Shown: positions 17,890-25,563 of the stretch, one piece after another
Layout: each line of letters opens with the position of its first letter
Numbering within the stretch: the first letter of the stretch is position 1
Assembly (NCBI RefSeq): GCF_030689305.1
Contig: NZ_JAUYVM010000016.1
Span: 62,001 to 126,000 of the forward strand
Direction of reading: 5' to 3'
DNA length: 64,000 bases
Source of the DNA: Vibrio penaeicida
GTDB taxonomy: Bacteria > Pseudomonadota > Gammaproteobacteria > Enterobacterales > Vibrionaceae
Notes under the pieces: model-generated
The model's input: only the letters and a program-made list of their open reading frames with translations
The model's database searches: none
What the model was told of the DNA's origin: nothing
Made by a program: the position numbers and the translations under genes

Positions 17890-18618
17890 CTAATTCCTCA
17901 TGGCAGAGATCGTGGTGTAGTACACGCTGTTGAGGTGATCCAGCATGGCTTTTTCTGCTAATTTTGGATTGCCTTGTTCTAGTGCTTTGTATATTTCGTA
18001 GTGCTCAATAAAACTTTTTTGAATGGCACCGTCTTGCTCCAAAACGCTGCGTCGAAAGTTAAGCCCATAGGCGTAGAGTTCGTCGGCATAGCCCGCCAGA
18101 ATCGCGTTGTCGCTGTAGTCAGAAATCAGCTTGTGAAAGCGTTGATCCGATATCTGGAAATGAGCTGGCTTTTCAAAAAGCGATTCTTGTTGTTCTAATA
18201 ATGCCTTGAGTTCACTCAAGCCTTGTTGGTCAATGTGAATAGCAACGCCGTGTGCAATAGCGGCTTCGACCACTTTTCTGCTTTGAAAAACGGCTTCAAT
18301 GTCGTAATTGTTGATGGTGAGATTGGAGAGCTGAGGAAGAAGCTCGATACAACGTTTCAACAACTCATCATTACGATTGACTCGGCTTTTTGCGCCGTGT
18401 GAAACACTAATCAGTCCATAAGCGGCGATCATCCCGATTGCGCCCCTAACGGTTTCTCGGCTTACGCCAAACATGGCACACAGCTCTCGCTCGCTCGGCA
18501 ACGTGTCGCCATCTCTTAGCAAGCCGGAAAAAATCATTTCCAGTAACTTGCTTGCAAGGATGTCTTTCTTAGTTTGATTTTTTAGCTGCTTTTCAAACGC
18601 AAATACATTCGCTGCCAT
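17890..18618 (-). CDS. FadR/GntR-family regulator with FCD domain (copy 2)
   Basis: A 242-residue regulator of the same length as, and clearly homologous throughout to, the regulator at 13894-14622. Shared blocks include TKKDILA, GLLRDGD-LPSEREL, MFGVSRETVRGA and the HFQISD/RFQLSD start of the FCD helices. It lies between the TRAP genes and the catabolic enzymes on the same strand, 82 bases downstream of the aldehyde dehydrogenase. It probably regulates the cluster in response to a sugar-acid intermediate. Confidence 0.88.
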   Translation of the reverse strand: MAANVFAFEKQLKNQTKKDILASKLLEMIFSGLLRDGDTLPSERELCAMFGVSRETVRGAIGMIAAYGLISVSHGAKSRVNRNDELLKRCIELLPQLSNLTINNYDIEAVFQSRKVVEAAIAHGVAIHIDQQGLSELKALLEQQESLFEKPAHFQISDQRFHKLISDYSDNAILAGYADELYAYGLNFRRSVLEQDGAIQKSFIEHYEIYKALEQGNPKLAEKAMLDHLNSVYYTTISAMRN

Positions 18619-18659
18619 GATATTCCCTCATCGAGCCATGTTTACTTAACGACGTTCCC

Positions 18660-18699
18660 GTTAACTTATTGGTATTTCAGTTAACTTATTGATATTCCA
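18660..18699. repeat. 20-bp tandem direct repeat between dehydrogenase and regulator
   Basis: Two adjacent 20-base units, GTTAACTTATTGGTATTTCA and GTTAACTTATTGATATTCCA, differ at two positions. They fill the space between the aldehyde dehydrogenase stop and the start of the downstream FadR-type regulator, where an autoregulatory site would be expected. A third GATATTCC lies at 18619-18626, next to the start codon. Confidence 0.7.
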
Positions 18700-18700
18700 T

Positions 18701-20278
18701 TCAATTGCTTTGGTAGTGCCCGTCGATTAGCGCTAATCCAGCGCAATCTCCATTAATGGGCTCAGGCAGCAAAGGCTCCGGCACATTTTGATAGCAAACA
18801 GGACGAAGGAATCGCTCAATAGCGTTGGAACCCACCGACGTGCTTCTTGAATCTGAAGTTGCGGGGAAAGGACCGCCGTGTACCATGGCATGAGAGACTT
18901 CAACCCCCGTTGGAAATCCATTGAAAAGTACTCGACCCACTTTGAGCTCTAGATGATCCAATACCTCTTGAAGGTCTTGGTTTGAATCGTTGGAACCCGT
19001 GTGGATGGTGCCAGTTAGCTGACCTTCAAGTGCATCAATGACCGCAAGGAGTTGATCAAGGCTTTTGCAGCGAACAACCAATGAACTGCTGCCAAAGACT
19101 TCGTCTCGTGCTTGTTCTTGCTGAAGAAAGGCTTCTGCACGCGTACTGAATAAATATGGAACGCATTGATTGTGATTACCCGACACATCTCCTTCACTCA
19201 CCATAGTGATGGTCGCGTTTTCAACCAGCGTTCCCACACCGTTCTGATACGCAGCGTGAATTCCTAGAGTCAGCATGGTTTGGCTGATGGCGTTATTGAT
19301 GATTTCCGCGCTTTTGGCGATGAATTGATCCAGTTCAGGACCATCAATCGCAAGGATTAAACCGGGGTTGGTACAAAACTGACCAGCGCCCATTTGCAAA
19401 GAGGCGCAAAAACCTTGGGCGAGTGCATCGCTACTACTTTGAAGTGCACTTGGCATCAGAATAACGGGGTTAATACTGCTCATTTCGGCGTACACAGGAA
19501 TCGGCTCTGGGCGCTGTTGAGCAGTAGCCATTAGCGCCATTCCCCCCGTTCTTGAGCCAGTAAATCCCACTGCTTTTATTGCAGGGTGAGAGACTAACCC
19601 TTGACCGATTAAATGACCGGATCCGAACAACATAGAGAACACACCTTCAGGCATATCACAGCGTTTGGCTGCGCGAGTCACCGCGCTGGCGACCAACTCG
19701 GATGTACCGGGGTGAGCTGAATGCGCTTTGACTATCACCGGACAGCCTGCCGCTAAGGCGGAAGCGGTATCACCGCCGACCACTGAAAATGCGAGAGGAA
19801 AGTTGCTAGCGCCAAATACCGCGACAGGACCCAGTGGCAAATACGTCAATCGCATATCTGGGCGAGGCAGCGGGGCTCTGTCTGGGATAGCTGAGTCAAT
19901 TTTCGGTACGAAAGTGAGCCCCTTTCTGAGGTTGTCAGCAAATAAATTTAATTGACCGACTGTTCTTCCTCTTTCACCTTCAATTCTTGCTTGAGGTAGC
20001 CCGGTCTCTTGCATTGCGCGTTCAATCAAACTGTGTTCCAGCGCCATGACTTCTTCACCGATGGTCTGCAGAAAATCGGCTTTACGCTCGGCGCTGGTTT
20101 TTCGATAAATAGCAAACGCATGATTTGCGAGTTCACACGCTTGAGACAGTTGGGTTTCGTTCGCACCTAAATAAGGCGGTTCTAACGCTTCGTTTGTGTT
20201 TGGGTTGATGCCATGAATGACTTTTTGGTCACCCATGATCTTTTTACTCCCAATAGTCATTTTACCCGTCAATATCAT
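18701..20278 (-). CDS. Aldehyde dehydrogenase (NADP+), 2,5-dioxovalerate / ketoglutarate-semialdehyde type
   Basis: A 525-residue ALDH-superfamily enzyme of the class that oxidises 2-oxoglutarate semialdehyde to 2-oxoglutarate. The N-terminus LTGKMTIG, the FTGSRTGG cofactor loop, the general-base Glu in VYAEMSSINPV and the catalytic Cys in GAGQFCTNPG are all present. Family members finish oxidative pathways for pentoses, hexarates and hydroxyproline. It follows the AraD1-like gene by 14 bases after correction of that gene's start, so the two are co-transcribed. Cofactor preference is assumed from the family. Confidence 0.9.
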   Translation of the reverse strand: MILTGKMTIGSKKIMGDQKVIHGINPNTNEALEPPYLGANETQLSQACELANHAFAIYRKTSAERKADFLQTIGEEVMALEHSLIERAMQETGLPQARIEGERGRTVGQLNLFADNLRKGLTFVPKIDSAIPDRAPLPRPDMRLTYLPLGPVAVFGASNFPLAFSVVGGDTASALAAGCPVIVKAHSAHPGTSELVASAVTRAAKRCDMPEGVFSMLFGSGHLIGQGLVSHPAIKAVGFTGSRTGGMALMATAQQRPEPIPVYAEMSSINPVILMPSALQSSSDALAQGFCASLQMGAGQFCTNPGLILAIDGPELDQFIAKSAEIINNAISQTMLTLGIHAAYQNGVGTLVENATITMVSEGDVSGNHNQCVPYLFSTRAEAFLQQEQARDEVFGSSSLVVRCKSLDQLLAVIDALEGQLTGTIHTGSNDSNQDLQEVLDHLELKVGRVLFNGFPTGVEVSHAMVHGGPFPATSDSRSTSVGSNAIERFLRPVCYQNVPEPLLPEPINGDCAGLALIDGHYQSN

Positions 20279-20289
20279 GATATTTATTC

Positions 20290-21276
20290 CTATAGCGCTT
20301 TAACTTGAACCGATTCTGGAGAGGCTTGAACCAACGTATTTCGCAGGGAGCGACCAAAGGCGGGGATCGTTATGTCAAATCGATCGCCTACTTGTGTTTT
20401 CACCTTATCCGCAAAACTGAGTGTGGCTGTGCCCATGTAGTGCACGTGCAAATCTCCAGGACGCCTGAATTGGTCATATTTGAAGTGATGGTGCTCTAAG
20501 TTACTGATGGTATGTGCCATGTTGGCTTCGCCCGTTAAGAAAGACTTACTCCACAGTAATTTGTCTTCACGTCGAATAGCGCTCGTGCCTTCTAAGTGCT
20601 CCGGTAAGTCGCCTATCAGAAGCTCTGGTCCATAACTGCACGAACGCAATTTGGAATGCGCCAGCCATAAATAATTGAAGTGCTCGGTTACGTGGTCAGA
20701 AAACTCGTTACCGATAGCAAAACCCACGCGATAAGGGGTGCCATCGCTGCCTATGACATATAACGCCGTGAGCTCTGGTTCTTCCCCGCCATCTTCAGCA
20801 AAATTCGGCATAGAGATAGGCTGTTCAGGGGCAACGACACATTGGCCGTCACCTTTATAAAACCATTCCGGTTGCGCACCTACTTCACCAATGTTTGGTT
20901 TCCCGCCTTCTACGCCCAGTTGAAACATTTTCATTGAATCTGAGAGCTCTTCGTCACCCGCGAGTTTGGCGTGCATTTCCGCTCTAGCATCTGCACTGCC
21001 GAGATGGGTTAACCCCGTTCCTGTGACTAACCAACGAGAAGGATCATCGTGGGTAATCGGAGGAAGCAGCATTTGGTTATCAATGATGGTTTGGTATTCC
21101 AACTGTTCACTGGTGTATTTTTCACCGATAACCTGAGCTAAAGATTTCCCTGTGTTAATCGCTTCCATCGCCAGTTGGTATGTACCGCCGGTCACATTTA
21201 ATACACGAACCTGATCGTAGGATTCGACGAGTGCCACTTTTAGCTGGCTATTTTGTACAAACTGTATGATTCTCAT
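20290..21276 (-). CDS. AraD1/GguC-like protein, fumarylacetoacetase superfamily dehydratase
   Basis: 328 residues from the ATG at 21276, which has GAGG five bases before it; an upstream in-frame TTG at 21291 overlaps the preceding gene and is unlikely. The C-terminal half has the FAH-superfamily fold (YVIGSDGTPYRVGFAIGNEFSDH; LLIGDLPEHLEG; DLHVHYMGTATLSF). AraD1-family members dehydrate 2-keto-3-deoxy-pentonates to 2-oxoglutarate semialdehyde, exactly the substrate of the downstream dehydrogenase. The operon position therefore supports this role. Actual stereochemistry is unknown. Confidence 0.82.
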   Translation of the reverse strand: MRIIQFVQNSQLKVALVESYDQVRVLNVTGGTYQLAMEAINTGKSLAQVIGEKYTSEQLEYQTIIDNQMLLPPITHDDPSRWLVTGTGLTHLGSADARAEMHAKLAGDEELSDSMKMFQLGVEGGKPNIGEVGAQPEWFYKGDGQCVVAPEQPISMPNFAEDGGEEPELTALYVIGSDGTPYRVGFAIGNEFSDHVTEHFNYLWLAHSKLRSCSYGPELLIGDLPEHLEGTSAIRREDKLLWSKSFLTGEANMAHTISNLEHHHFKYDQFRRPGDLHVHYMGTATLSFADKVKTQVGDRFDITIPAFGRSLRNTLVQASPESVQVKAL

Positions 21277-21283
21277 GGCGTCC

Positions 21284-22456
21284 TCACTCAATCACGTTGA
21301 ATTGTTTGAGGTGTTTTTCGCTGATACTCAGCCCTAACCCCGGTGTGTTTTCATCAAGATCGATATGACCATTAACGGGTGACGGGTCCCCTTCAAAGAT
21401 GTAGTAAAACAACTCGTTACCTATCTCTACGTCATGAACGGGGAAATACTCCGACATTGGAGAGGCAAGGGTTGACATCGTGAGGTGGTAGTTATGCATT
21501 TGCCCAGCATGAGGGATCACTGGAACACCAAAAGACTCTGCTATTGCGTTGATTTTATGAGCCGCGGTGATGCCACCCACTCGGTTGGTATCATATTGAA
21601 TGACTGACACCGCGCGTTTCTCGAGTAATTGACGAAAGCCGTAACTGGTAAACTCGTGCTCGCCACCGGAGATAGGAATACTGGTGAGTTGATTGAGTTC
21701 AGCATAGCCATCAATATCGTCGGCGATTACCGGTTCTTCTAGCCAACGTGGCTGGTACTGTTCCAATTTAGGTAAAATACGCTTGGCGTATTCCAAGTTC
21801 CAACCCATGTAGCATTCCAGCATTAAGTCGATGTCTTCACCGATGACTTCTCTGATTGCCGCGACACTGTCGAGGTTTTTTCTTACGCCCTGTGGTCCAT
21901 CTTTAGGACCATAACCAAATCGCATTTTCATGGCTGAAAATCCTTGGTCTAGATAGGATTGCGCTTCGCGCTGCATTTCATCCAGATCCGTGCGATAAAG
22001 CTTAGAGGCATAACAAGGGATCGTTTCTTTTGTGCGCCCACCAAGCAGTTTGAATACAGGCTTGTTTGTGGCTTTTCCCATCAAATCCCAAAGCGCGATA
22101 TCAATGGCTGAAATCGCCGCCATGCCAATGCCTTTACGTCCCCATGCCAGTGTCGAGCGATACATTCTTTGCCAGAGATATTCATAATCAAATGGGTCTT
22201 GCCCTATCACGAGTGGTGCTAAATATTGGTCGATGATTTGCTTGGCAATTCTTGGTGCTAACGCAACGTTTCCAATACCTACCAATCCATCATCAGTAAA
22301 CACTTCAACGACAGTCCATCCGTGAAAGCGAAATGTCCCCATCGAATCGCCGCGATTCCATAACTCACCCATTGCATTGGAGCAAAAGTTGTTTTGGGGC
22401 TCTACGGTGTGTCCATTCCACTCAAATACACGGGCTTGAACTTTGGTTATTTTCAT
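21284..22456 (-). CDS. Enolase-superfamily acid-sugar dehydratase (mandelate racemase subgroup)
   Basis: 390 residues from the ATG at 22456, preceded by AGGAGA; a longer frame exists but would overlap the upstream gene. N-terminal capping domain (about 1-130), then the barrel. Catalytic features: AMKMRFGYGP (Lys motif), metal ligands in LMLECYMGW, WLEEPV and SGGEHEF, and a dehydratase-type His in VIPHAGQMHNYH. These fit dehydration of an aldonate or aldarate to a 2-keto-3-deoxy acid. It recalls rhamnonate- and lyxonate-type dehydratases, but I cannot fix the substrate. Tightly spaced with its neighbours in the operon. Confidence 0.87.
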   Translation of the reverse strand: MKITKVQARVFEWNGHTVEPQNNFCSNAMGELWNRGDSMGTFRFHGWTVVEVFTDDGLVGIGNVALAPRIAKQIIDQYLAPLVIGQDPFDYEYLWQRMYRSTLAWGRKGIGMAAISAIDIALWDLMGKATNKPVFKLLGGRTKETIPCYASKLYRTDLDEMQREAQSYLDQGFSAMKMRFGYGPKDGPQGVRKNLDSVAAIREVIGEDIDLMLECYMGWNLEYAKRILPKLEQYQPRWLEEPVIADDIDGYAELNQLTSIPISGGEHEFTSYGFRQLLEKRAVSVIQYDTNRVGGITAAHKINAIAESFGVPVIPHAGQMHNYHLTMSTLASPMSEYFPVHDVEIGNELFYYIFEGDPSPVNGHIDLDENTPGLGLSISEKHLKQFNVIE

Positions 22457-22470
22457 TGAAACGTCTCCTG

Positions 22471-23493
22471 TTATTGAGCTTGTTTGCGATAGTTGGTGCC
22501 CATACGGCAAGCAATATTGAAGGCTTGAATCGTGGCGCTCACATTGGCTTGGTTAGATCCTGCAATGTCATAAGCAGTGCCATGAGCAGGAGTAGTGATC
22601 GGGACTGGTAAACCTCCTTGAACCGTTACGCCTTTTTCAAACCCGAGAAGCTTGATGGCGATCTGCCCTTGGTCGTGATACATGGTGACAATGGCATCAA
22701 GTTCGCCATCTCGAGCTTTGAGAAAAATGGTGTCGGCAGGGTAAGGACCTAAAACGGGGTAACCTAAGCTGTTGAGTTTGTTTACGGCCGGTTGAATGAT
22801 GTCGATTTCTTCTGTACCGCAAACGCCACCATCACCAGCATGTGGGTTAAGTGCTGCAACCGCGACTCTGGGGGATTCAATATCTGCGGCTTTTAATGCC
22901 TTATAGATGAGCTTGCTGGCCTCGATGATTCGTTCTTCACTCAGAATGCTGACCACGTCTTTCAGTGGCACATGAGATGAGATTCTTGAAGTCCACAGAT
23001 TTCCAAGCGTATTGAATTCACAGAAAAAGGAATCGACACCTAGCTTGTCGGCAAAGTAGTGGAGTTCATCTTCAAAAGGCATTCCAGAGAGAATCATCGC
23101 TTGTTTATTCAGGGGCGCAAAACAAATAGCATCAATATGGTGTGCGACCACCGCTTCTAGGCATTGATCTAATATGTTTAATACCGAACTGCCTCCTGCG
23201 GCACTTGCAAAGCCTACCTTCACTTCTTGCTGACTGACGGAATGCACCGGAACGAAAAGAATCTCACCTGATCCACTGTACTGACGAGCGTCTGATAGAG
23301 ACTCAATCGTTTTTAGCTCGATATCGGTTTGAGCGATCTCTTGTCCATGATCCCATAGCCATTGATCGCCAATGAGTACGATATTGGCTTGTGATGTAAC
23401 ACCACTTTGGCTGAATAATTTGGCAATCAGTTCAGCACCAATGCCAGAGGGATCGCCTAAAGAAATAGCAACAGTGGGCAAAGAGCTAGGCAT
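22471..23493 (-). CDS. PdxA/PdxA2-family NAD-dependent dehydrogenase
   Basis: A 340-residue protein of the 4-hydroxythreonine-4-phosphate dehydrogenase family, with SLGDPSGIGAELIAK at the N-terminus, NPHAGDGG in the middle and the metal/substrate motif YHDQGQIAIKLLGFEKGV. As the first gene of a catabolic operon it is more likely PdxA2, the branch known to oxidise and decarboxylate phosphorylated four-carbon acid sugars, than the vitamin B6 enzyme. The DUF1537 kinase that normally supplies such substrates is missing here. Its role in this operon is therefore open. A 47-bp imperfect palindrome lies immediately upstream. Confidence 0.85.
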   Translation of the reverse strand: MPSSLPTVAISLGDPSGIGAELIAKLFSQSGVTSQANIVLIGDQWLWDHGQEIAQTDIELKTIESLSDARQYSGSGEILFVPVHSVSQQEVKVGFASAAGGSSVLNILDQCLEAVVAHHIDAICFAPLNKQAMILSGMPFEDELHYFADKLGVDSFFCEFNTLGNLWTSRISSHVPLKDVVSILSEERIIEASKLIYKALKAADIESPRVAVAALNPHAGDGGVCGTEEIDIIQPAVNKLNSLGYPVLGPYPADTIFLKARDGELDAIVTMYHDQGQIAIKLLGFEKGVTVQGGLPVPITTPAHGTAYDIAGSNQANVSATIQAFNIACRMGTNYRKQAQ

Positions 23494-23521
23494 AAAGTTT
23501 CCTTACGGTTAGGTTCTGTAT

Positions 23522-23568
23522 AATTCTTGGTCTACTGGTATGGAAACATTACCACTAGACCAGTAATT
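23522..23568. promoter_or_regulatory. Large imperfect palindrome, probable operator of the acid-sugar operon
   Basis: Two 19-base arms (23522-23540 and 23550-23568) match at 16 of 19 positions around a 9-base spacer. The inner 13 bases, TGGTCTACTGGTA against TGGTCTAGTGGTA, differ once. It lies 29-75 bases upstream of the PdxA2-like start codon, a promoter position. TGGT/ACCA half-sites are typical of FadR-type GntR regulators, two of which belong to this cluster. The rest of the 330-base gap up to the lipoprotein gene is AT-rich and shows no gene. Confidence 0.65.
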
Positions 23569-23823
23569 GACAAGATTAAAATTAACAAAAAAGAAACATG
23601 GATAAGATGAGAAACGAGGGGATTTACATTTAGATAAATAAAATCAAATGATTAGTTATTGTTCTGTGATTTTCTTCAATCGCTGAATTTGTGATCTTGT
23701 TCAATTTGCAAACAATTCTGATAATAATTATTGCTTATGAACAAAATAAGAACCTTGTATTAGGTCATAAATATAACGTAAAGGTATCATGTCTCCAGAC
23801 TTAGTTATTACAGAGCCTTACCT

Positions 23824-24243
23824 ATGAAAACATCACTGAAATCTATCAAAGCGTTAAAAACTGTGTTGATCGGAATAACATTGGTTGGTCTTACAGGATG
23901 TGCGTCACCAGAATTTAGTGCCGACGATGAAAATGCAGCACGTAATCGCGGTACCGTTGGCGGTGCGTTACTTGGTGCAACGGCCGGTTTACTTCTTGGA
24001 TCGCCTGAGTTAGCGGCAAAAGGTGCAATTGCGGGTGGCGTTGCGGGTGGTGTAAGTGGTTCGATGAAAGATTTAGAAGACTCACGCAGTGCTGATCGCA
24101 ACCAAGTAATGGCAGATGGTGTATCGCAAGACACGCGTTCTGACGCTGAAAGAAGGGCGGCAGAGCTGGAAGCAGAATTAAGTATTATTGAGCTTGAAAA
24201 GCAGCTGAATGAGATGAAAGCGCAGCAATCGGCTGAAGGTTAA
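23824..24243 (+). CDS. Glycine-zipper lipoprotein
   Basis: A 139-residue exported lipoprotein: signal peptide with lipobox LTGC (Cys at about residue 27). Residues about 45-80 are a glycine-zipper segment (RGTVGGALLGATAGLLLG, then KGAIAGGVAGGVSGS), a pattern that inserts into or lines membranes. The C-terminus (about 100-139) is a charged coiled coil rich in Glu, Leu and Lys. Similar small proteins are outer-membrane or periplasmic and mostly uncharacterised. It is a single-gene transcript ended by a strong terminator. Confidence 0.8.
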   Translation: MKTSLKSIKALKTVLIGITLVGLTGCASPEFSADDENAARNRGTVGGALLGATAGLLLGSPELAAKGAIAGGVAGGVSGSMKDLEDSRSADRNQVMADGVSQDTRSDAERRAAELEAELSIIELEKQLNEMKAQQSAEG

Positions 24244-24261
24244 TTCGTCATCGATCAAATG

Positions 24262-24286
24262 AAAAAGGAGCCTCGGCTCCTTTTTT
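24262..24286. terminator. Bidirectional terminator between lipoprotein gene and ribB
   Basis: AAAAAGGAGCC pairs with GGCTCCTTTTT around TC, with T tracts usable on both strands. It sits between two convergent genes and can serve each. Confidence 0.9.
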
Positions 24287-24289
24287 AAG

Positions 24290-24379
24290 ATCATAGGTTT
24301 ATGACCACAGCTCTTATGATTATGGGTTTTATAACCAAAGCTTTTGTGATTGAGGTTTTTATAAAAAAAAGCTCTTATG
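24290..24379. repeat. Three imperfect ~30-bp tandem repeats at the ribB 3' end
   Basis: Units at 24290-24318, 24319-24348 and 24349-24379 share the plan AT-ATG-GTTTTATAACCA-AGCTCTTATG. Each contains a small GGTT-ATAA-AACC type inverted repeat (weakest in unit 3). The third unit includes the ribB stop codon and last bases, so the array begins in the coding end. Confidence 0.65.
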
Positions 24380-25037
24380 CGGATTTTTCTTCCATCATAA
24401 TGCGATAGCTGACCATATCTTCAATAGTCAGGACAGGCATATTGTGCAATTTACCAAACGCCACGATTTCAGGTGTTTTTGCCATTGAGCCATCAGGGTT
24501 TGCGACTTCACACAAAATTCCAAAAGGGGAAAGCCCCGCCATTTGCATCAGATCGATCGTACCTTCTGTATGACCGCGACGAGTCATAACACCACCTTGA
24601 CGTGCACGTAATGGAAAAACATGCCCAGGTCTTGCAAGATCGCTGGCTTTTGCATTTAAACGAGCGGCGGTTTTTATGGTGGTGACGCGGTCGGCAGCAG
24701 AGACGCCAGTGGTTACGCCTTCTTTTGCTTCAATAGAGACCGTAAAGGCTGTTTGGTTTTTGCTGTCGTTAGCTTCCACCATTGGAGGCAGTTCTAATTG
24801 ATTGGCATGTTCATCTGACACACACAAACAAACGATTCCGCTGCATTCGCGAATCATGAGCGCCATTTGTTCATTTGTTAAATGATCGGTTGAATAGATG
24901 AGATCGCCTTCGTTTTCACGATCTTCGTCATCAAGCAACAGAATGCCGCGTCCTTGTCGCAATGCTTCAAGGGCGTTTTCTACACGCTCAATGGGTGTGC
25001 CAAATTGTTCTAGCAATGAAGTTTGGTTCTGATTCAT
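24375..25037 (-). CDS. ribB: 3,4-dihydroxy-2-butanone-4-phosphate synthase
   Basis: A 220-residue stand-alone RibB, which converts ribulose 5-phosphate to the four-carbon precursor of riboflavin and formate. Key motifs: LLLDDEDRENEGDLIYS (acidic metal loop, about residues 34-50), RECSGIVC, TGVSAADRVTTIK and HTEGTIDLMQMAG. No GTP cyclohydrolase II domain is fused. It has a GGAG ribosome site and a long leader with an FMN riboswitch, so expression should fall as FMN rises. It is a single-gene unit ending at the shared terminator. Confidence 0.96.
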   Translation of the reverse strand: MNQNQTSLLEQFGTPIERVENALEALRQGRGILLLDDEDRENEGDLIYSTDHLTNEQMALMIRECSGIVCLCVSDEHANQLELPPMVEANDSKNQTAFTVSIEAKEGVTTGVSAADRVTTIKTAARLNAKASDLARPGHVFPLRARQGGVMTRRGHTEGTIDLMQMAGLSPFGILCEVANPDGSMAKTPEIVAFGKLHNMPVLTIEDMVSYRIMMEEKSA

Positions 25038-25093
25038 GGTAGTACTCCGTAAAAAATTTACCAGAATCAGGGCATATATGAAGGGGGCTTGTG

Positions 25094-25124
25094 GATCATG
25101 GTAGGCAAAAAGCTACCCATGATC
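25094..25124 (-). promoter_or_regulatory. Leader hairpin between FMN riboswitch and ribB
   Basis: GATCATGGTAG (25094-25104) pairs with CTACCCATGATC (25113-25124) with one bulged base and an 8-base loop. It lies between the riboswitch aptamer and the ribB start. There is no U tract after it, so it is not a simple terminator; it may be part of the expression platform. Confidence 0.5.
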
Positions 25125-25200
25125 TAAATGCAAGCCAAAGTAAAACCCACAGAGTATTCACCAGCTCCAATAGGAAGTGGTTTCACTGTGCTTTTATCAT

Positions 25201-25345
25201 CCTCTCCCATCCGGACTATGACCGTCGGCTCTGGGTTTTCACCAGATCTGCTGACCTTGCAATCAAGCGACTGCAAGCGCTCGCGGGCTCACCAGAATGT
25301 CTGGTATACCGCCGGTGGGGAATTTCGCCCCGCCCTGAGAATAAT
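25201..25345 (-). ncRNA. FMN riboswitch (RFN element)
   Basis: Read on the minus strand, the segment carries the conserved FMN aptamer blocks in order: TCTCAGGGCGGGG, AATTCCCCACCGGCGGT, GAGCCCGCGAGCGC, GGTCAGCAGATCTGGTG, AACCCAGAGCCGACGGTCAT and AGTCCGGATGGGAGAGG. It precedes ribB by about 165 bases. FMN binding is expected to reduce ribB expression. The stretch from 25346 to 25490 shows no gene and probably holds the ribB promoter. Confidence 0.96.
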
Positions 25346-25490
25346 GTTGTTACGCCCTAGTTTCCTCACAGATAGTCGAATCTGGAGATTACTTGGGGAT
25401 GCGTCTTTGTGTTTCAACGCAGGAGAATAGTATCGCTTTTTTATAAAGAAGGTAATCACTAAGTAGCGATATGGCGTGATTTCGAATATA

Positions 25491-25522
25491 AAAGGCGCGA
25501 AAAGTACAATATTCGCGCCTTT
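25491..25522 (-). terminator. Terminator after nagA
   Basis: A 10-bp perfect stem, AAAGGCGCGA with TCGCGCCTTT, closes a 12-base loop about 40 bases past the nagA stop. The following U tract on the minus strand is short. Confidence 0.7.
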
Positions 25523-25563
25523 GAGAGTCTTCGGGAATAGTGGGGCTTAATGAAACACAAGGT

